A stretch of 64,000 bases of DNA, taken from Arcobacter ellisii. Its GTDB lineage: Bacteria; Campylobacterota; Campylobacteria; Campylobacterales; Arcobacteraceae. Shown here one piece after another: positions 25,663 to 35,064 of this stretch. The notes beneath the pieces were generated by a model. It was not told the DNA's origin and did not search any database. It was given only the letters and a program-made list of their open reading frames with translations. The translations under genes and the position numbers were made by a program. Location: assembly GCF_003544915.1 (NCBI RefSeq), contig NZ_CP032097.1, positions 682,001-746,000 on the forward strand, in the 5' to 3' direction. Position 1 is the first letter of the stretch; each line of letters opens with the position of its first letter.

Positions 25663-27429
25663 ATGAGTAAATTAAGTAGAAGAGAATTCGTTTATATGAT
25701 GGCTGTACTTGGTGCTGCTCCTGTATTCGCAAATTCACATACAAGAATGGTAGAAACAACTAACAAATTAGAAGATTATTATAAATTAAAACCATTTGGA
25801 AATGCAAGATTATTACATATGACAGACTCTCATGCACAATTATTACCTGTGTATTTTAGAGAGCCAAGTGTTAATCTTGGATTCTTTGGAAATTTAGGAA
25901 AACCACCTCATATTGTAGGTGAAAAACTTCTTGATTATTATGGAATAAAAGGGAATAAAAGACTTGAATACGCATATTCATGTGTAAATTTTGAAGAACA
26001 TGCAAAAGTTATGGGAAAAACTGGTGGTTTTGCTCAAATAAAAACAGTTGTAGATTTTTTAAGAAATAGTTATGGAAAAGAGAAAACTCTTTTATTAGAT
26101 GGTGGAGATACTTGGCAAGGAACAGCAACAGCACTTTGGACAAGAGGAAAAGATATGGTTGGTGCTATGAACTTACTTGGTGTTGATGTTGCTGTTGGAC
26201 ACTGGGAATTTACATATAAAGCAGAAGAAGTTTTAGAAAATGTAAAAGCTTTAAATGCAGAGTTCTTAGCACAAAATGTTTTTGTTAAAGAAGATGCACT
26301 TATGAATGGTGCAGAAGCTTATGATGAAGATAGTGGATTAGCATTTAAACCTTATACTATCAAACAATTAGGAAAAGCAAGAGTTGCCATTATTGGTCAA
26401 GCATTCCCATATACAACTATTGCAAATCCACAAAGATTTATTCCTGATTGGACTTTTGGTATTAAAGATGACAATATGCAAGAAATTGTAAACAAAATTA
26501 AAGCTGAAGAAAAACCAGATGCAATTATTGTTTTATCTCATAATGGTTTTGATACAGATAAAAAAATGGCAGAAGTTGTAACAGGAATAGATTTTATTAT
26601 GGGTGGACATACTCATGATGGTGTTCCTGAAGCAGTACCAGTTAAAAATGCAAGTGGTACAACTTATGTTTGTAACGCTGGATCAAACGGTAAATTCTTA
26701 AATGTATTAGATTTAGATATTCAAAATGGAAAAATCAAAGACTTTAAATTTACTTTATTACCAATTTTTTCTGATTTAATAGCTGAAGATAAAGATATGA
26801 AAAAATACATCGAAGATGTAAGACTTCCTTTCTTAAAAGATTTAACAAGAGAAATAGCTACAACTGAGCAAACTCTATTTAGAAGAGGGAACTTCAATGG
26901 TTCTTGGGACCAAATTATTTGTGATGCACTTTTAGAAGTAAAAGAAGCACAAATCTCTTTATCTCCAGGATTTAGATGGGGAACTTCTGTAATGCCAGGT
27001 CAAGCTATTACGTTTGATGATTTAATGACTCAAACAGCTATGACATATCCAGAAACTTATGCAAGAGACATAAAAGGAACAGATATTAAAGCTATTTTAG
27101 AAGATGTTGCTGATAACTTATTTAACGAAGATCCATTCTATCAACAAGGTGGAGATATGGTAAGAACTGGTGGAATTTCTTATAAAATAAATCCAAAAGC
27201 AAAAATGGGTGAAAGAATTTCTGACATTGTTCTTACAAAAACTGGTGAAAAACTAGACGCTTCTAAATCTTATAAAGTAGCTGGTTGGTCAACTGTTGGA
27301 GCACAAAGTGAGGGGGAACCTGTTTGGGAAACTGTTGAAACTTACTTAAAAAATGTAAAACATATTAGTAATATCAAAGTTGATACTCCTGATATTATTG
27401 GAGTAAAAGGTAATCCTGGAATTATCTAA
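25663..27429 (+). CDS. soxB: S-sulfosulfanyl-L-cysteine sulfohydrolase SoxB
   Basis: A 588-residue periplasmic enzyme that releases sulfate from SoxY-bound intermediates using two manganese ions. It belongs to the metallophosphoesterase/5'-nucleotidase superfamily. Metal-site motifs are HMTDSHAQ (Asp55, His57), DGGDTWQGT, HNGFDTD and GGHTHDG near residue 313. The N-terminus has a Tat-like SRREFVYMM motif followed by a hydrophobic stretch. It is separated from the other sox genes by a terminator, so it may have its own promoter in the AT-rich 160 bases upstream. Confidence 0.95.
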   Translation: MSKLSRREFVYMMAVLGAAPVFANSHTRMVETTNKLEDYYKLKPFGNARLLHMTDSHAQLLPVYFREPSVNLGFFGNLGKPPHIVGEKLLDYYGIKGNKRLEYAYSCVNFEEHAKVMGKTGGFAQIKTVVDFLRNSYGKEKTLLLDGGDTWQGTATALWTRGKDMVGAMNLLGVDVAVGHWEFTYKAEEVLENVKALNAEFLAQNVFVKEDALMNGAEAYDEDSGLAFKPYTIKQLGKARVAIIGQAFPYTTIANPQRFIPDWTFGIKDDNMQEIVNKIKAEEKPDAIIVLSHNGFDTDKKMAEVVTGIDFIMGGHTHDGVPEAVPVKNASGTTYVCNAGSNGKFLNVLDLDIQNGKIKDFKFTLLPIFSDLIAEDKDMKKYIEDVRLPFLKDLTREIATTEQTLFRRGNFNGSWDQIICDALLEVKEAQISLSPGFRWGTSVMPGQAITFDDLMTQTAMTYPETYARDIKGTDIKAILEDVADNLFNEDPFYQQGGDMVRTGGISYKINPKAKMGERISDIVLTKTGEKLDASKSYKVAGWSTVGAQSEGEPVWETVETYLKNVKHISNIKVDTPDIIGVKGNPGII

Positions 27430-27434
27430 TTTTG

Positions 27435-27467
27435 AAAAAGTATAAAGAATTTTCTTTATACTTTTTT
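27435..27467. terminator. Hairpin after soxB
   Basis: Arms of 15 bases (starting AAAAAGTATAAAGAA) pair perfectly across a minimal loop, six bases after the soxB stop, with A-run and T-run flanks. This fits an intrinsic terminator. Confidence 0.65.
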
Positions 27468-27521
27468 CAATTTAATAGATATTTTTTTTAAAATATTTTT
27501 TAAGTTGAAAAGGATTTTATT

Positions 27522-28319
27522 TTGATAAAAATTTTATGTTTAACACTCTTTTTTGTTTTTAATCTATTTGCAGATTTTAAAGAGGGTGAGATTATTTTTA
27601 AAAACAAATGTTCATCTTGTCACAAAGATTATATCTCTATGAATACTTTAAAAGAGAATTTTTTTGAAAAAAATAATAAGTTATTAAATCTTAAAGCACC
27701 AACTGTAAATATGTTAGTTTACGCAATTATGGATAGTCCTAAAAAAATAGGTGATTCAAATGATATTGAAATGCAAGAGATGGAAATAGAAAATTATTTA
27801 AAATCATATTTAGAAACTCCAGATAGATTTAACTCAATTTGTGATGAACATATTTTGTCTTTTTATGAAACTAAGCCAAGTATGAAAGGGGAGTTAAATG
27901 AGGAAGATTATAAAAATTTAACAAACTATTTTATGCTTTATAAAGACAATTTAACAATCTCAAATAAAGAGATTGAAAAAACTTTTTCTTCTACAAATGA
28001 AAAAGAGATTTTAGAAAAAGCTAAAAAAGAGAATAAAAAAATCATAGTTTATGCAACTTCAAAATCTTGTTTTTTTTGTAAAAGAATGGATAGAGATGTA
28101 TTAAATTTAGATGAAGTTAAAAAAGAGATGAATAAAAATTATATCTTTGTTAAAAATGATATGGATGAATCAACTTTACCTTTTGATTTACAAAAGGTTT
28201 ATAAAAAAATTACACCAACATTTTTTATTTTATCAAAAGAGGGAACATATATAAAACAGTATCCTGGAGCTTGGATTAAAAGTGATTTTTTACAAATATT
28301 AAAAGAGAATGTGAAATAA
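27522..28319 (+). CDS. Cytochrome c-thioredoxin fusion protein
   Basis: A 265-residue exported protein. A signal peptide (1-17) is followed by a cytochrome c-like part with CSSCH at 30-34, then, after a helical linker, a thioredoxin-fold domain (about 160-265) with active site CFFC near 183 and the cis-Pro region KITPTFFIL. It resembles SoxW-type periplasmic thioredoxins with an added heme domain. The start is TTG with AAGGA upstream. Placed behind soxB, it may reduce disulfides or sulfur adducts on Sox proteins. Heme attachment is inferred from the motif only. Confidence 0.75.
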   Translation: MIKILCLTLFFVFNLFADFKEGEIIFKNKCSSCHKDYISMNTLKENFFEKNNKLLNLKAPTVNMLVYAIMDSPKKIGDSNDIEMQEMEIENYLKSYLETPDRFNSICDEHILSFYETKPSMKGELNEEDYKNLTNYFMLYKDNLTISNKEIEKTFSSTNEKEILEKAKKENKKIIVYATSKSCFFCKRMDRDVLNLDEVKKEMNKNYIFVKNDMDESTLPFDLQKVYKKITPTFFILSKEGTYIKQYPGAWIKSDFLQILKENVK

Positions 28320-28320
28320 A

Positions 28321-28767
28321 ATGAAAAATATTGGAAAAGTATTAGAAATATTTAGTGCTACAAAAGAGTCAAGTGGACTTCCAAGACCAAAGGTAAAAGA
28401 GTTAAATCTAATAGAAAATTTTGGAATAGAAAATGATAAATTTGCAGGAAAAAAACTTGAACAAACGGTTATGATAGTTGGATTAAAGTCTTATGAAATG
28501 GCACGTGAACAAAATATAAATTTAGAGTTTGGAAGTTTAGGGGAAAATATTTTATTAGATTTTGACCCACATAATTTAGAAGTTGGAACAAATCTAATAA
28601 TAGGTGAAACTATTATTGAAATAACTCAGGTTTGTACCGTTTGTAATCACTTGAGTGTTTTTGATAAAAATTTGCCACAATTATTAAAAGCTCATAGGGG
28701 ACTTTATTGTAAGATAATAAAAAGTGGCTTCATATTTAAAGATATGGAAGTAAAAATAAAAGGATAA
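28321..28767 (+). CDS. MOSC-domain protein
   Basis: A 148-residue protein that is essentially a lone MOSC domain, the fold found at the C-terminus of molybdenum cofactor sulfurases and in YiiM-like reductases. Visible features are GLPRPKVKELNLIENFGIENDKFAG near the N-terminus, GSLGENILLD and a conserved Cys in ITQVCTVCNHL. The ATG lies one base after the upstream stop, so it is co-transcribed with the thioredoxin fusion. It may handle molybdenum cofactor or sulfur for SoxC or MsrP; this is inference. Confidence 0.8.
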   Translation: MKNIGKVLEIFSATKESSGLPRPKVKELNLIENFGIENDKFAGKKLEQTVMIVGLKSYEMAREQNINLEFGSLGENILLDFDPHNLEVGTNLIIGETIIEITQVCTVCNHLSVFDKNLPQLLKAHRGLYCKIIKSGFIFKDMEVKIKG

Positions 28768-28769
28768 AA

Positions 28770-29210
28770 ATGATTAAAAAAATTTTATTAATTTCTTTAT
28801 TGGCGATGTTTTCATTTGCCGAATCAAAATTTAGTGACCCACAACCAACTTTTGATAATCCAAGAAAAGTTGTTTACTCTTTATATGTTGGTGATTTAGA
28901 AACAGTTAATCACACAATTGGTTCAATGTACAATATTTTAAAAGAGTATCCAAGTGAGAGTTTAAAAATAGTTGTTGTTGCTTATGGTAAAGGTTTAAGA
29001 GTTTTAAAAAAAGATTATGATGCAAATACTTTAAATAGAGTAAAATCATTGATGGAATATGACGTAGAGTTTGTTGCTTGTAAAAATACAATGGAAACTA
29101 TGAAATGGACTGAAAAAGATTTTATAGATGGTATTTCTTATACTCAAGCGGGAATTGTTGAAGTTATTGAAAAACAACAAGAGGGTTATATTGGAATAAC
29201 TGCTTATTAA
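28770..29210 (+). CDS. Exported DsrE-family protein
   Basis: A 146-residue protein with a signal peptide (1-17, ending FSFAES) followed by a DsrE/F-like alpha/beta domain: VVYSLYVGDLETVNHTIGS, LKIVVVAYGKGL and YDVEFVACKNTM, with a single Cys at the position used by sulfur-relay members of the family. DsrE proteins bind or transfer sulfane sulfur; most are cytoplasmic, so an exported form beside sox genes is notable. It lies two bases after the MOSC gene. Confidence 0.8.
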   Translation: MIKKILLISLLAMFSFAESKFSDPQPTFDNPRKVVYSLYVGDLETVNHTIGSMYNILKEYPSESLKIVVVAYGKGLRVLKKDYDANTLNRVKSLMEYDVEFVACKNTMETMKWTEKDFIDGISYTQAGIVEVIEKQQEGYIGITAY

Positions 29211-29238
29211 AAATAAATCCTTTTTTTAGGATTTATTT
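29211..29238. terminator. Bidirectional hairpin between DsrE-like gene and FAD enzyme gene
   Basis: Eleven-base perfect arms (AAATAAATCCT and AGGATTTATTT) with a T-rich loop, directly after the plus-strand stop and overlapping the minus-strand stop. Confidence 0.7.
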
Positions 29239-30789
29239 ACTTTCGTGATACTCTTCTTCTGTATTTACAGACCAAATATTATCTTTTGATTTTATGTTAT
29301 TTTGAATATTTTTAACAGCTTGCATCGCACTTAACATTGAATGGTCCATATTATTGTATCTATGCATTCCATTTCTTCCTACACAATAAAGATTTTTTAT
29401 AGTATTTATATATTTTTTGATTTCATCAAAATTATCATAGCTTCCAAAGTATGCAGGATAAGCTTTTTCTACTTTTATAACAGTTGAATCAATTACATCT
29501 TTTTTATCAATTAAATCAATTTTTACAAGTTCATTTATTGCAAACTCTTTTAATTCATCTTCTTCTAAACTCCAAATTTCATCGCCAACATTACAAAAAT
29601 ATTCTAATCCAATCCAAATTTTATCTGGATTTTTAATCATATATGGACTCCAGTTATTAAAAACTTGGATACGTCCAACTTTTACATCAGATTCTTGAAT
29701 ATAAATCCAATTATCAGGAATGATGTTATTTATAGTTTTGAAATTTGTGTCGTTATTGATTTTTAGTTTTTCTAAAAGAATTCCAACAGTTATAAAATCT
29801 CTATAAACTAAATTTTGGGCAATATTTCTTACCTTTTTATCAATTTTTTCATCTTCTATTGAACTAATTAAATCTTTTATTGCCATTGTTGAGATGATAT
29901 GATTTGCTTCATACTCTTTTGATGAGGAAAATATTTTTTTAATTTGATTATCTTCTATTACTAATTTATCTACTTTTGAAAAATTTTCTATTTTTACTCC
30001 GTTTGATAAACAGATATTTAAAACTTCTTCCCAAAGTTGTCCTGGACCAAATTTAGGATAAAAGAATTTTTCAATCAAAGTTGTTTCTATATTTTTTTGA
30101 TTTATATTCTCTTTTGATTTAAAATTTTTTTTCAAAGCATGCATTATAGTTTTTGTAATTGATAAACCTTTTATTCTTTGAGCTCCCCATTGTGAGCTGA
30201 TTTTATAGCAAGGTACACCCCAAACTTTTTGTGTATAATCTTTGAAAAAAGTTTTATAAAGCTCATTTCCAAATCTATTGATAAAAAAGTTTTCTAAGGT
30301 TGATTCATCTTTTAAAGGGAAAAAAGTTCTATAAATATAACTCATTCCAATTTTTATTATTCTTATAATTCCTAAGTTTTTTACTGTTTTTAAAGATAAA
30401 GAGATTGGATAATCAAAAAACTTTCTCAAAAATAAAATTCTTGATAATCTATTTCTAATCAATAAAACTTTATCTTCAATATCTGGGTCGGGTGCATTTT
30501 CTAAAGTTGAAACTTCAGTGATAGTTTTTGTTTGTTTGTAGTCTTTTGCTAAACTTCCTTGAATTGGTAAAATATTTTGCCACCAATTCATAACTCTATC
30601 AGATTTAGAAAAAAATCTATGTCCACCAATATCAATTCTATTTCCGTTGTAAAGAATAGTTCTTGAAATTCCACCAATTTCATTTGAAGCTTCTAAAATA
30701 GTAATATCATATTTATCATCAAGTGATAGTTCATATGCAGCTGTTAAACCTGCTGGTCCTGCACCAATGATTAATACTTTTTCTTTCAT
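29233..30789 (-). CDS. FAD-dependent amine oxidase-like oxidoreductase
   Basis: A 518-residue flavoprotein. The N-terminal dinucleotide-binding motif [13 protein letters not shown] is followed by [12 protein letters not shown] and [16 protein letters not shown], as in the NAD(P)-binding/amine oxidase family that includes protoporphyrinogen oxidase-like and UDP-galactopyranose mutase-like enzymes. The C-terminal part has [18 protein letters not shown], the second FAD contact. The gene sits upstream-to-downstream with gtrA on the same strand, next to a GT-C-like gene, so a role in surface sugar or lipid modification is likely. The substrate is unknown. Confidence 0.8.
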   Translation of the reverse strand: MKEKVLIIGAGPAGLTAAYELSLDDKYDITILEASNEIGGISRTILYNGNRIDIGGHRFFSKSDRVMNWWQNILPIQGSLAKDYKQTKTITEVSTLENAPDPDIEDKVLLIRNRLSRILFLRKFFDYPISLSLKTVKNLGIIRIIKIGMSYIYRTFFPLKDESTLENFFINRFGNELYKTFFKDYTQKVWGVPCYKISSQWGAQRIKGLSITKTIMHALKKNFKSKENINQKNIETTLIEKFFYPKFGPGQLWEEVLNICLSNGVKIENFSKVDKLVIEDNQIKKIFSSSKEYEANHIISTMAIKDLISSIEDEKIDKKVRNIAQNLVYRDFITVGILLEKLKINNDTNFKTINNIIPDNWIYIQESDVKVGRIQVFNNWSPYMIKNPDKIWIGLEYFCNVGDEIWSLEEDELKEFAINELVKIDLIDKKDVIDSTVIKVEKAYPAYFGSYDNFDEIKKYINTIKNLYCVGRNGMHRYNNMDHSMLSAMQAVKNIQNNIKSKDNIWSVNTEEEYHESK

Positions 30790-30801
30790 TTAAAACCTTA
30801 G

Positions 30802-31209
30802 TTAAAATAATAATATTTTTCTAGCAGAGAAATTCCAAAGGAAAACTATAATTGTTGATAAAATTTTACTTACAACTAAACTCTCTTCAAATTTTTCAAT
30901 ACACACAAATAATGTAACTTGATTTATTAATAAACCAATAATTCCAATATTTGCAAATAAAATATACTCTTTCATTTTGTGATTAATTTTTCTATTTGTA
31001 AAAACAAAATTTACGCTTAGGATATAATTTGTTGTTAATCCAAATAAAAATGCAAGAACATTAGCAATCAGATAATGAACATCTAAATAATTAACAAAAA
31101 AAAAGAATACGGAAAAATCAACAATAAATGATATTCCACTTACAAAAAAATATTTAATAAATTGATTTTTTTTACAATTAGACTTATTGAGTATAAAATT
31201 TTTTAACAA
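30802..31209 (-). CDS. GtrA-family membrane protein
   Basis: A 135-residue protein with four hydrophobic segments, of the GtrA family that is thought to flip undecaprenyl-linked sugars or otherwise assist membrane glycosyltransferases. FFVSGISFIVDFSVFFFFVNYL and LAFLFGLTTNYILSVNFVF are typical. The start appears to be TTG at 31209, with a weak ribosome site. It is 12 bases upstream of the FAD enzyme gene and divergent from the GT-C-like gene. Confidence 0.82.
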   Translation of the reverse strand: MLKNFILNKSNCKKNQFIKYFFVSGISFIVDFSVFFFFVNYLDVHYLIANVLAFLFGLTTNYILSVNFVFTNRKINHKMKEYILFANIGIIGLLINQVTLFVCIEKFEESLVVSKILSTIIVFLWNFSARKILLF

Positions 31210-31287
31210 ATCAAACTTTCATAATATAATTTAAAATCAATTTAGTATATCATAAGATAAGTTTAAATTCGGTTTTATAGGACAAAA

Positions 31288-32763
31288 ATGATTTTTTCAA
31301 ATATTAAATACAAAAGTTATCTACCAATTTATATAAGTGCTATTATCTATTTTGTTGCAGCATTTTTCTTTTCATATAGCATTGATATAAGTATGATTGA
31401 TGATGGATTAAGACATATTGCTTTTGCAGCTAATCTTGATGTTATGAAAAATTGGGGAGAAGTATTTCCCAAATCTTTATTTAGTGAATATGACCCTTGG
31501 CATAATTGGCATTTACTTATTGCTTTATTTTTAAAAATATTTTCTTATGAAACTGTTCATATAGCTATAAATACAGTCGTTTTATTTGTTTTGATGCTTT
31601 TAATAGATTCACATATACGAAGAAAAATAAATTATGATTTTAAAACTTTAATATATTTAGTTGTATTTTCTATAGTTATGTTTTCATTTATAAGATATCT
31701 AAATTTAAGACCTGATTTATTATCTGGTTTATATGTTTTATTTGTGTTGTTATTACGAAATAAATTTTGGCCAGTCTTTATAATCACTTTAATTTATGGA
31801 CCATTTTATTATGTTTATTATATTTATAGTGCATTTTTAGGTTTGACATTTTTAATACAAAAAAAATATAAACAATTTTTTGGGATTTTTTTAGCTTCAA
31901 TTCTTGTTTTGATTTATTATTTAGTAAATGATGGAACAGCTTTTATTGAAGTTGTAAAATATGTATTAACAGACCAACAACTAAGAAATGGTTTAAATGT
32001 TTCAGAAAGTATGCCTCTATTTAAGTTTTTAACAAACATAAATTCAAAACTATTATTGGTAGTATTTGTATTGATTGTATCAATTATTTTATATTATAAA
32101 TATAGTTTTTTCAAAGAGAGAACTTTAGAACTTTTTATATTAATTAGTTCTATTTTATGGCTAAACCAAGGAAGATTTTTTTATCTTTTTTTACCAATTA
32201 TAATAATAGTGGTATTTTCTTATATCATTGATTGTGATAAAAAAAAGTTTTTTAATCAAGTAAGAAAATATTTGATATTTACAAAAAAATATATTAATTA
32301 CTCTTCAAAAGTTAAACTTTTTTATTTTATAGTAATTCCATATTCGATTTTTATGTTTGCCTATGGATTTAGTACATACACTTATAAAAATGAGCTAATT
32401 GATGGAAAATTATTTCAAGCAGAAGAGTTTAATAATAAAACGATTTTATTAAACAGAATGAATGTGGATATTTATAAAGCTTTATATTTTAATCCAACTT
32501 TGCATTTTGTTCCAAGTTGTGGAATAGGTTGGTTTGATAATTCAGATAAACAGATGAAAGATTTGTATGTAAAACTACAAAAAAAAGGATTAAATGAAGA
32601 AGAACTTTATACTTTTATAAAGTATGTAAATGCAGATTTTTATATCCATTATAGTGGAAATGAAGAACAAATTTTAGATTTTAAGAAGTTAGAAAATTAT
32701 GGAATTATTGCCCAGAAAATTAATAAAAACAGAATAATTTTTTCCATTGATAAAAATAAGTAA
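31288..32763 (+). CDS. Polytopic membrane protein, probable GT-C glycosyltransferase
   Basis: A 491-residue protein with about ten membrane segments and a C-terminal soluble domain (about 375-491). An acidic motif IDDGLRHIAFA directly after the first membrane segment matches the layout of GT-C enzymes, where acidic residues in the first external loop are catalytic. The soluble tail (HFVPSCGIGWFDNSDKQM onward) would be periplasmic. It is divergent from the gtrA/FAD-enzyme pair with a 78-base shared promoter region. The family is inferred from topology, not from a recognised domain. Confidence 0.6.
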   Translation: MIFSNIKYKSYLPIYISAIIYFVAAFFFSYSIDISMIDDGLRHIAFAANLDVMKNWGEVFPKSLFSEYDPWHNWHLLIALFLKIFSYETVHIAINTVVLFVLMLLIDSHIRRKINYDFKTLIYLVVFSIVMFSFIRYLNLRPDLLSGLYVLFVLLLRNKFWPVFIITLIYGPFYYVYYIYSAFLGLTFLIQKKYKQFFGIFLASILVLIYYLVNDGTAFIEVVKYVLTDQQLRNGLNVSESMPLFKFLTNINSKLLLVVFVLIVSIILYYKYSFFKERTLELFILISSILWLNQGRFFYLFLPIIIIVVFSYIIDCDKKKFFNQVRKYLIFTKKYINYSSKVKLFYFIVIPYSIFMFAYGFSTYTYKNELIDGKLFQAEEFNNKTILLNRMNVDIYKALYFNPTLHFVPSCGIGWFDNSDKQMKDLYVKLQKKGLNEEELYTFIKYVNADFYIHYSGNEEQILDFKKLENYGIIAQKINKNRIIFSIDKNK

Positions 32764-32820
32764 TTAGAATTATAAATAAACAAGCTATAATAAAATTTAA
32801 TATTTTATAAAGGAGAGACG

Positions 32821-33612
32821 ATGATAAATAAAAAAATTTTACTAGGGTTTTTACCAGCTCTTGTTACATTATCTTTAAATGCAGCAACAATTTCAAAAGA
32901 TGAGTGTACTAAAAAAGGTGAAAATTTTATATATGCAGGGAATGAATGTATCCAATATAAAAAATTCTCAGGTGAAGAAGAGGGTGCTTTAAATATCATA
33001 GTTCATGGAACTTGGAATGAAGGAACAGATACGCTAGCAAGATATGCACCCTTTGCAGAAGATTTAGCAATGAGAACAGATATAACTACAATTGCTGTGG
33101 CACTTCCAGGGTATTCGCAAAGTTCTACAAATAATTTTCCATCTTTATCTCATAATGGTGTTGAAAGTTTAGGTGCAAAAAAAGAGTATGTGGAATTTTT
33201 AGCTCAATTAGTAGAAGCTTTAAAAACAAAATATAAAGCTGAGAAAATCACATACATCGGACATAGTGCAGGTTGTATGATGGGTGCAACATTAACAGGT
33301 TTAAAACCAGATTTAATAAATAATATTGTTTGTGCAGGTGGGATTTATGATATAAAAAAAGAGAAACCAGCACTTAAAAATCATATTTCAATAGTTGATG
33401 TTTTAGATAAAGTAAATAAAAATACAAAATTTGTATTAGTTTATGGAACAGCTGATGATATTTCAAAACCACAAGTTACAAAAGATTTTTATGAACTTGC
33501 AAAAAGTAAAGGTTTAAATGTAAAACTTGTAGAAGCAGTTGATGCACCACATATTGATTTAGATATGACAACTGAATCAAAAGATGCAATAGAAGAAATT
33601 GTTGCAGAATAA
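32821..33612 (+). CDS. Exported alpha/beta hydrolase
   Basis: A 263-residue protein with a signal peptide (1-21). Nucleophile elbow GHSAG (Ser149), oxyanion region IVHGTWNEG, a likely acidic residue in YGTADDISKP and a His in DAPHIDLDM complete a catalytic triad. Two Cys near the N-terminus (DECTKKG and NECIQYK) probably form a disulfide in the periplasm. AAAGGAGAG lies upstream of the ATG. Substrate unknown. It converges on the iclR-like gene with only 12 bases between. Confidence 0.8.
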   Translation: MINKKILLGFLPALVTLSLNAATISKDECTKKGENFIYAGNECIQYKKFSGEEEGALNIIVHGTWNEGTDTLARYAPFAEDLAMRTDITTIAVALPGYSQSSTNNFPSLSHNGVESLGAKKEYVEFLAQLVEALKTKYKAEKITYIGHSAGCMMGATLTGLKPDLINNIVCAGGIYDIKKEKPALKNHISIVDVLDKVNKNTKFVLVYGTADDISKPQVTKDFYELAKSKGLNVKLVEAVDAPHIDLDMTTESKDAIEEIVAE

Positions 33613-33624
33613 ATAAAATAAAAG

Positions 33625-34359
33625 TTAATAAACTATTGAATATTTAGAGACAATATCTGAGATAAGTTCTCCAATTTCATTTAGTTTATTATCTTTTAAT
33701 CTAAAAGAGCTTCCTGATATTCCAACAGCTCCAATTAAAATATTTTCTTTATTAAAAAGTGGAACAGCAACACAAGACATACCATCTTGATACTCTTTAT
33801 TATCAATAGAAAAACCTCTATTTTTTATGATAGTTAATTCTTCATTTAATGTTTTAATATCAGTTATTGTATTTGTTGTATATTGATTAAATTTAATTTT
33901 TTCTAAATCATAATTTCCAAAAGCTAAAATAGATTTTCCTAAAGCACTTGTATGTAGATTTGTTTTAATACCTATATTATTTCTTGTTTTTAATTCTTGA
34001 TTTGATAAATCAATTTGATTTATATAAGAGATTTTATAATCATCAAAAATACCTAAATATGCACATTCATTTGTTTTTAAAGAGATTTCTTCAAGTAAAA
34101 ATTTTGTTGCTTTTATAAGTAGTTCGATTTTTGTAGATTGATTTGTTTTATTAGATATATCATTAGCAATGATTTCATTTGAATTTTCTAAATATGAGAT
34201 AAAATCTTCATCTTTTAAAGTTTTTAAGATTCTAGACATAGTACTTTTGTCAATATTTAATTTTTCACATAAAGTAACAGCTAAAATAGGTTTACCATAA
34301 TCTATGATAAACCTATAAACTTTTAAACCCTTAGAAAAAGATTTTAATTGATTTGGCAT
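33625..34359 (-). CDS. IclR-family transcriptional regulator
   Basis: A 244-residue regulator. The N-terminal winged helix-turn-helix (about 1-65) has LAVTLCEKLNIDKSTMSRILKTL in pieces, and the C-terminal ligand-binding domain has TSALGKSILAF and the stretch MSCVAVPLFNKENILIGAVGISG. It lies four bases downstream of the PfpI-like gene on the same strand and is probably co-transcribed. A palindrome at 35016-35032 upstream of that pair is a candidate binding site. The effector is unknown. Confidence 0.88.
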   Translation of the reverse strand: MPNQLKSFSKGLKVYRFIIDYGKPILAVTLCEKLNIDKSTMSRILKTLKDEDFISYLENSNEIIANDISNKTNQSTKIELLIKATKFLLEEISLKTNECAYLGIFDDYKISYINQIDLSNQELKTRNNIGIKTNLHTSALGKSILAFGNYDLEKIKFNQYTTNTITDIKTLNEELTIIKNRGFSIDNKEYQDGMSCVAVPLFNKENILIGAVGISGSSFRLKDNKLNEIGELISDIVSKYSIVY

Positions 34360-34363
34360 AAAA

Positions 34364-34930
34364 TTATTTTGTTAATAACTCATTAAATTTTGCTAACCAT
34401 TCAGGATGTGCTGGCCATGCAGCAGCAGTAACTAAATTTCCATCAACTATTGCACTTTCAAATCCAATATCTGCCCATTTACCACCACTTAAACCAACAT
34501 CAGGAGCACAAGCTGGATAACAAGAACAAGTTTTATTTGAGATAATTCCAGCAGCTGCTAAAACTAAAATACCATGGCAAACAGAAGCTATTGGTTTATT
34601 TGCTTTATTGAAATTTTGAACGATTTCAATAACCCTAGGGTTTAATCTAATATATTCAGGCGCTCTTCCTCCTGGGATTAATAATCCATCATAAGTTGAT
34701 TCATCAATTTCATCAAAAGAAGCATTTAAAGTGAAGTTATGACCTGGTTTTTCTGTATAAGTTTGGTCACCTTCAAAATCATGAATTGCAGTTTTTATCT
34801 GCTCATTAGCTTTTTTATTAGGACAAACAACATCAACACTAAACCCCAACATTTTTAGACATTGAAAAGGAACCATTAGTTCATAATCTTCTACAAAATC
34901 ACCAGCTAATATTAAAATTTTTTTTGACAT
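34364..34930 (-). CDS. DJ-1/PfpI-family protein
   Basis: A 188-residue cytoplasmic protein of the DJ-1/PfpI superfamily. The nucleophile Cys118 sits in the elbow ASVCHGILVLAAAG, with conserved Glu15 in DFVEDYE and the LIPGGRAPEYIR motif. Related proteins act as deglycases, glyoxalases or proteases. An extra Cys pair (TCSCYPAC) lies after the active site, as in the subgroup annotated as type 1 glutamine amidotransferase-like. AAGGAG precedes the ATG. Substrate unknown. Confidence 0.88.
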   Translation of the reverse strand: MSKKILILAGDFVEDYELMVPFQCLKMLGFSVDVVCPNKKANEQIKTAIHDFEGDQTYTEKPGHNFTLNASFDEIDESTYDGLLIPGGRAPEYIRLNPRVIEIVQNFNKANKPIASVCHGILVLAAAGIISNKTCSCYPACAPDVGLSGGKWADIGFESAIVDGNLVTAAAWPAHPEWLAKFNELLTK

Positions 34931-35015
34931 AAAGTTCTCCTTAAATTTTTAAATTAGAAAGATTTTATAGGAAGTTGTATTAAAATAATATTTATTTAAA
35001 AGTTAGTTTTTTTGA

Positions 35016-35032
35016 GTTTCACATAGTGAAAC
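35016..35032. promoter_or_regulatory. Candidate operator upstream of pfpI-iclR pair
   Basis: Perfect inverted repeat: arms GTTTCAC and GTGAAAC with ATA between, 86 bases upstream of the PfpI-like ATG on its upstream side. The size and symmetry fit a dimeric regulator such as the IclR-family protein encoded downstream. Confidence 0.4.
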
Positions 35033-35041
35033 AAGAAAGAA

Positions 35042-35064
35042 ATGAGGAGATTAATTCTCCTCAT
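35042..35064 (-). terminator. Terminator hairpin at the end of the metallo-hydrolase gene
   Basis: Nine-base perfect arms (ATGAGGAGA and TCTCCTCAT) around a 5-base loop, overlapping the minus-strand stop at 35051. A T-rich tract follows on the minus strand. Confidence 0.65.
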
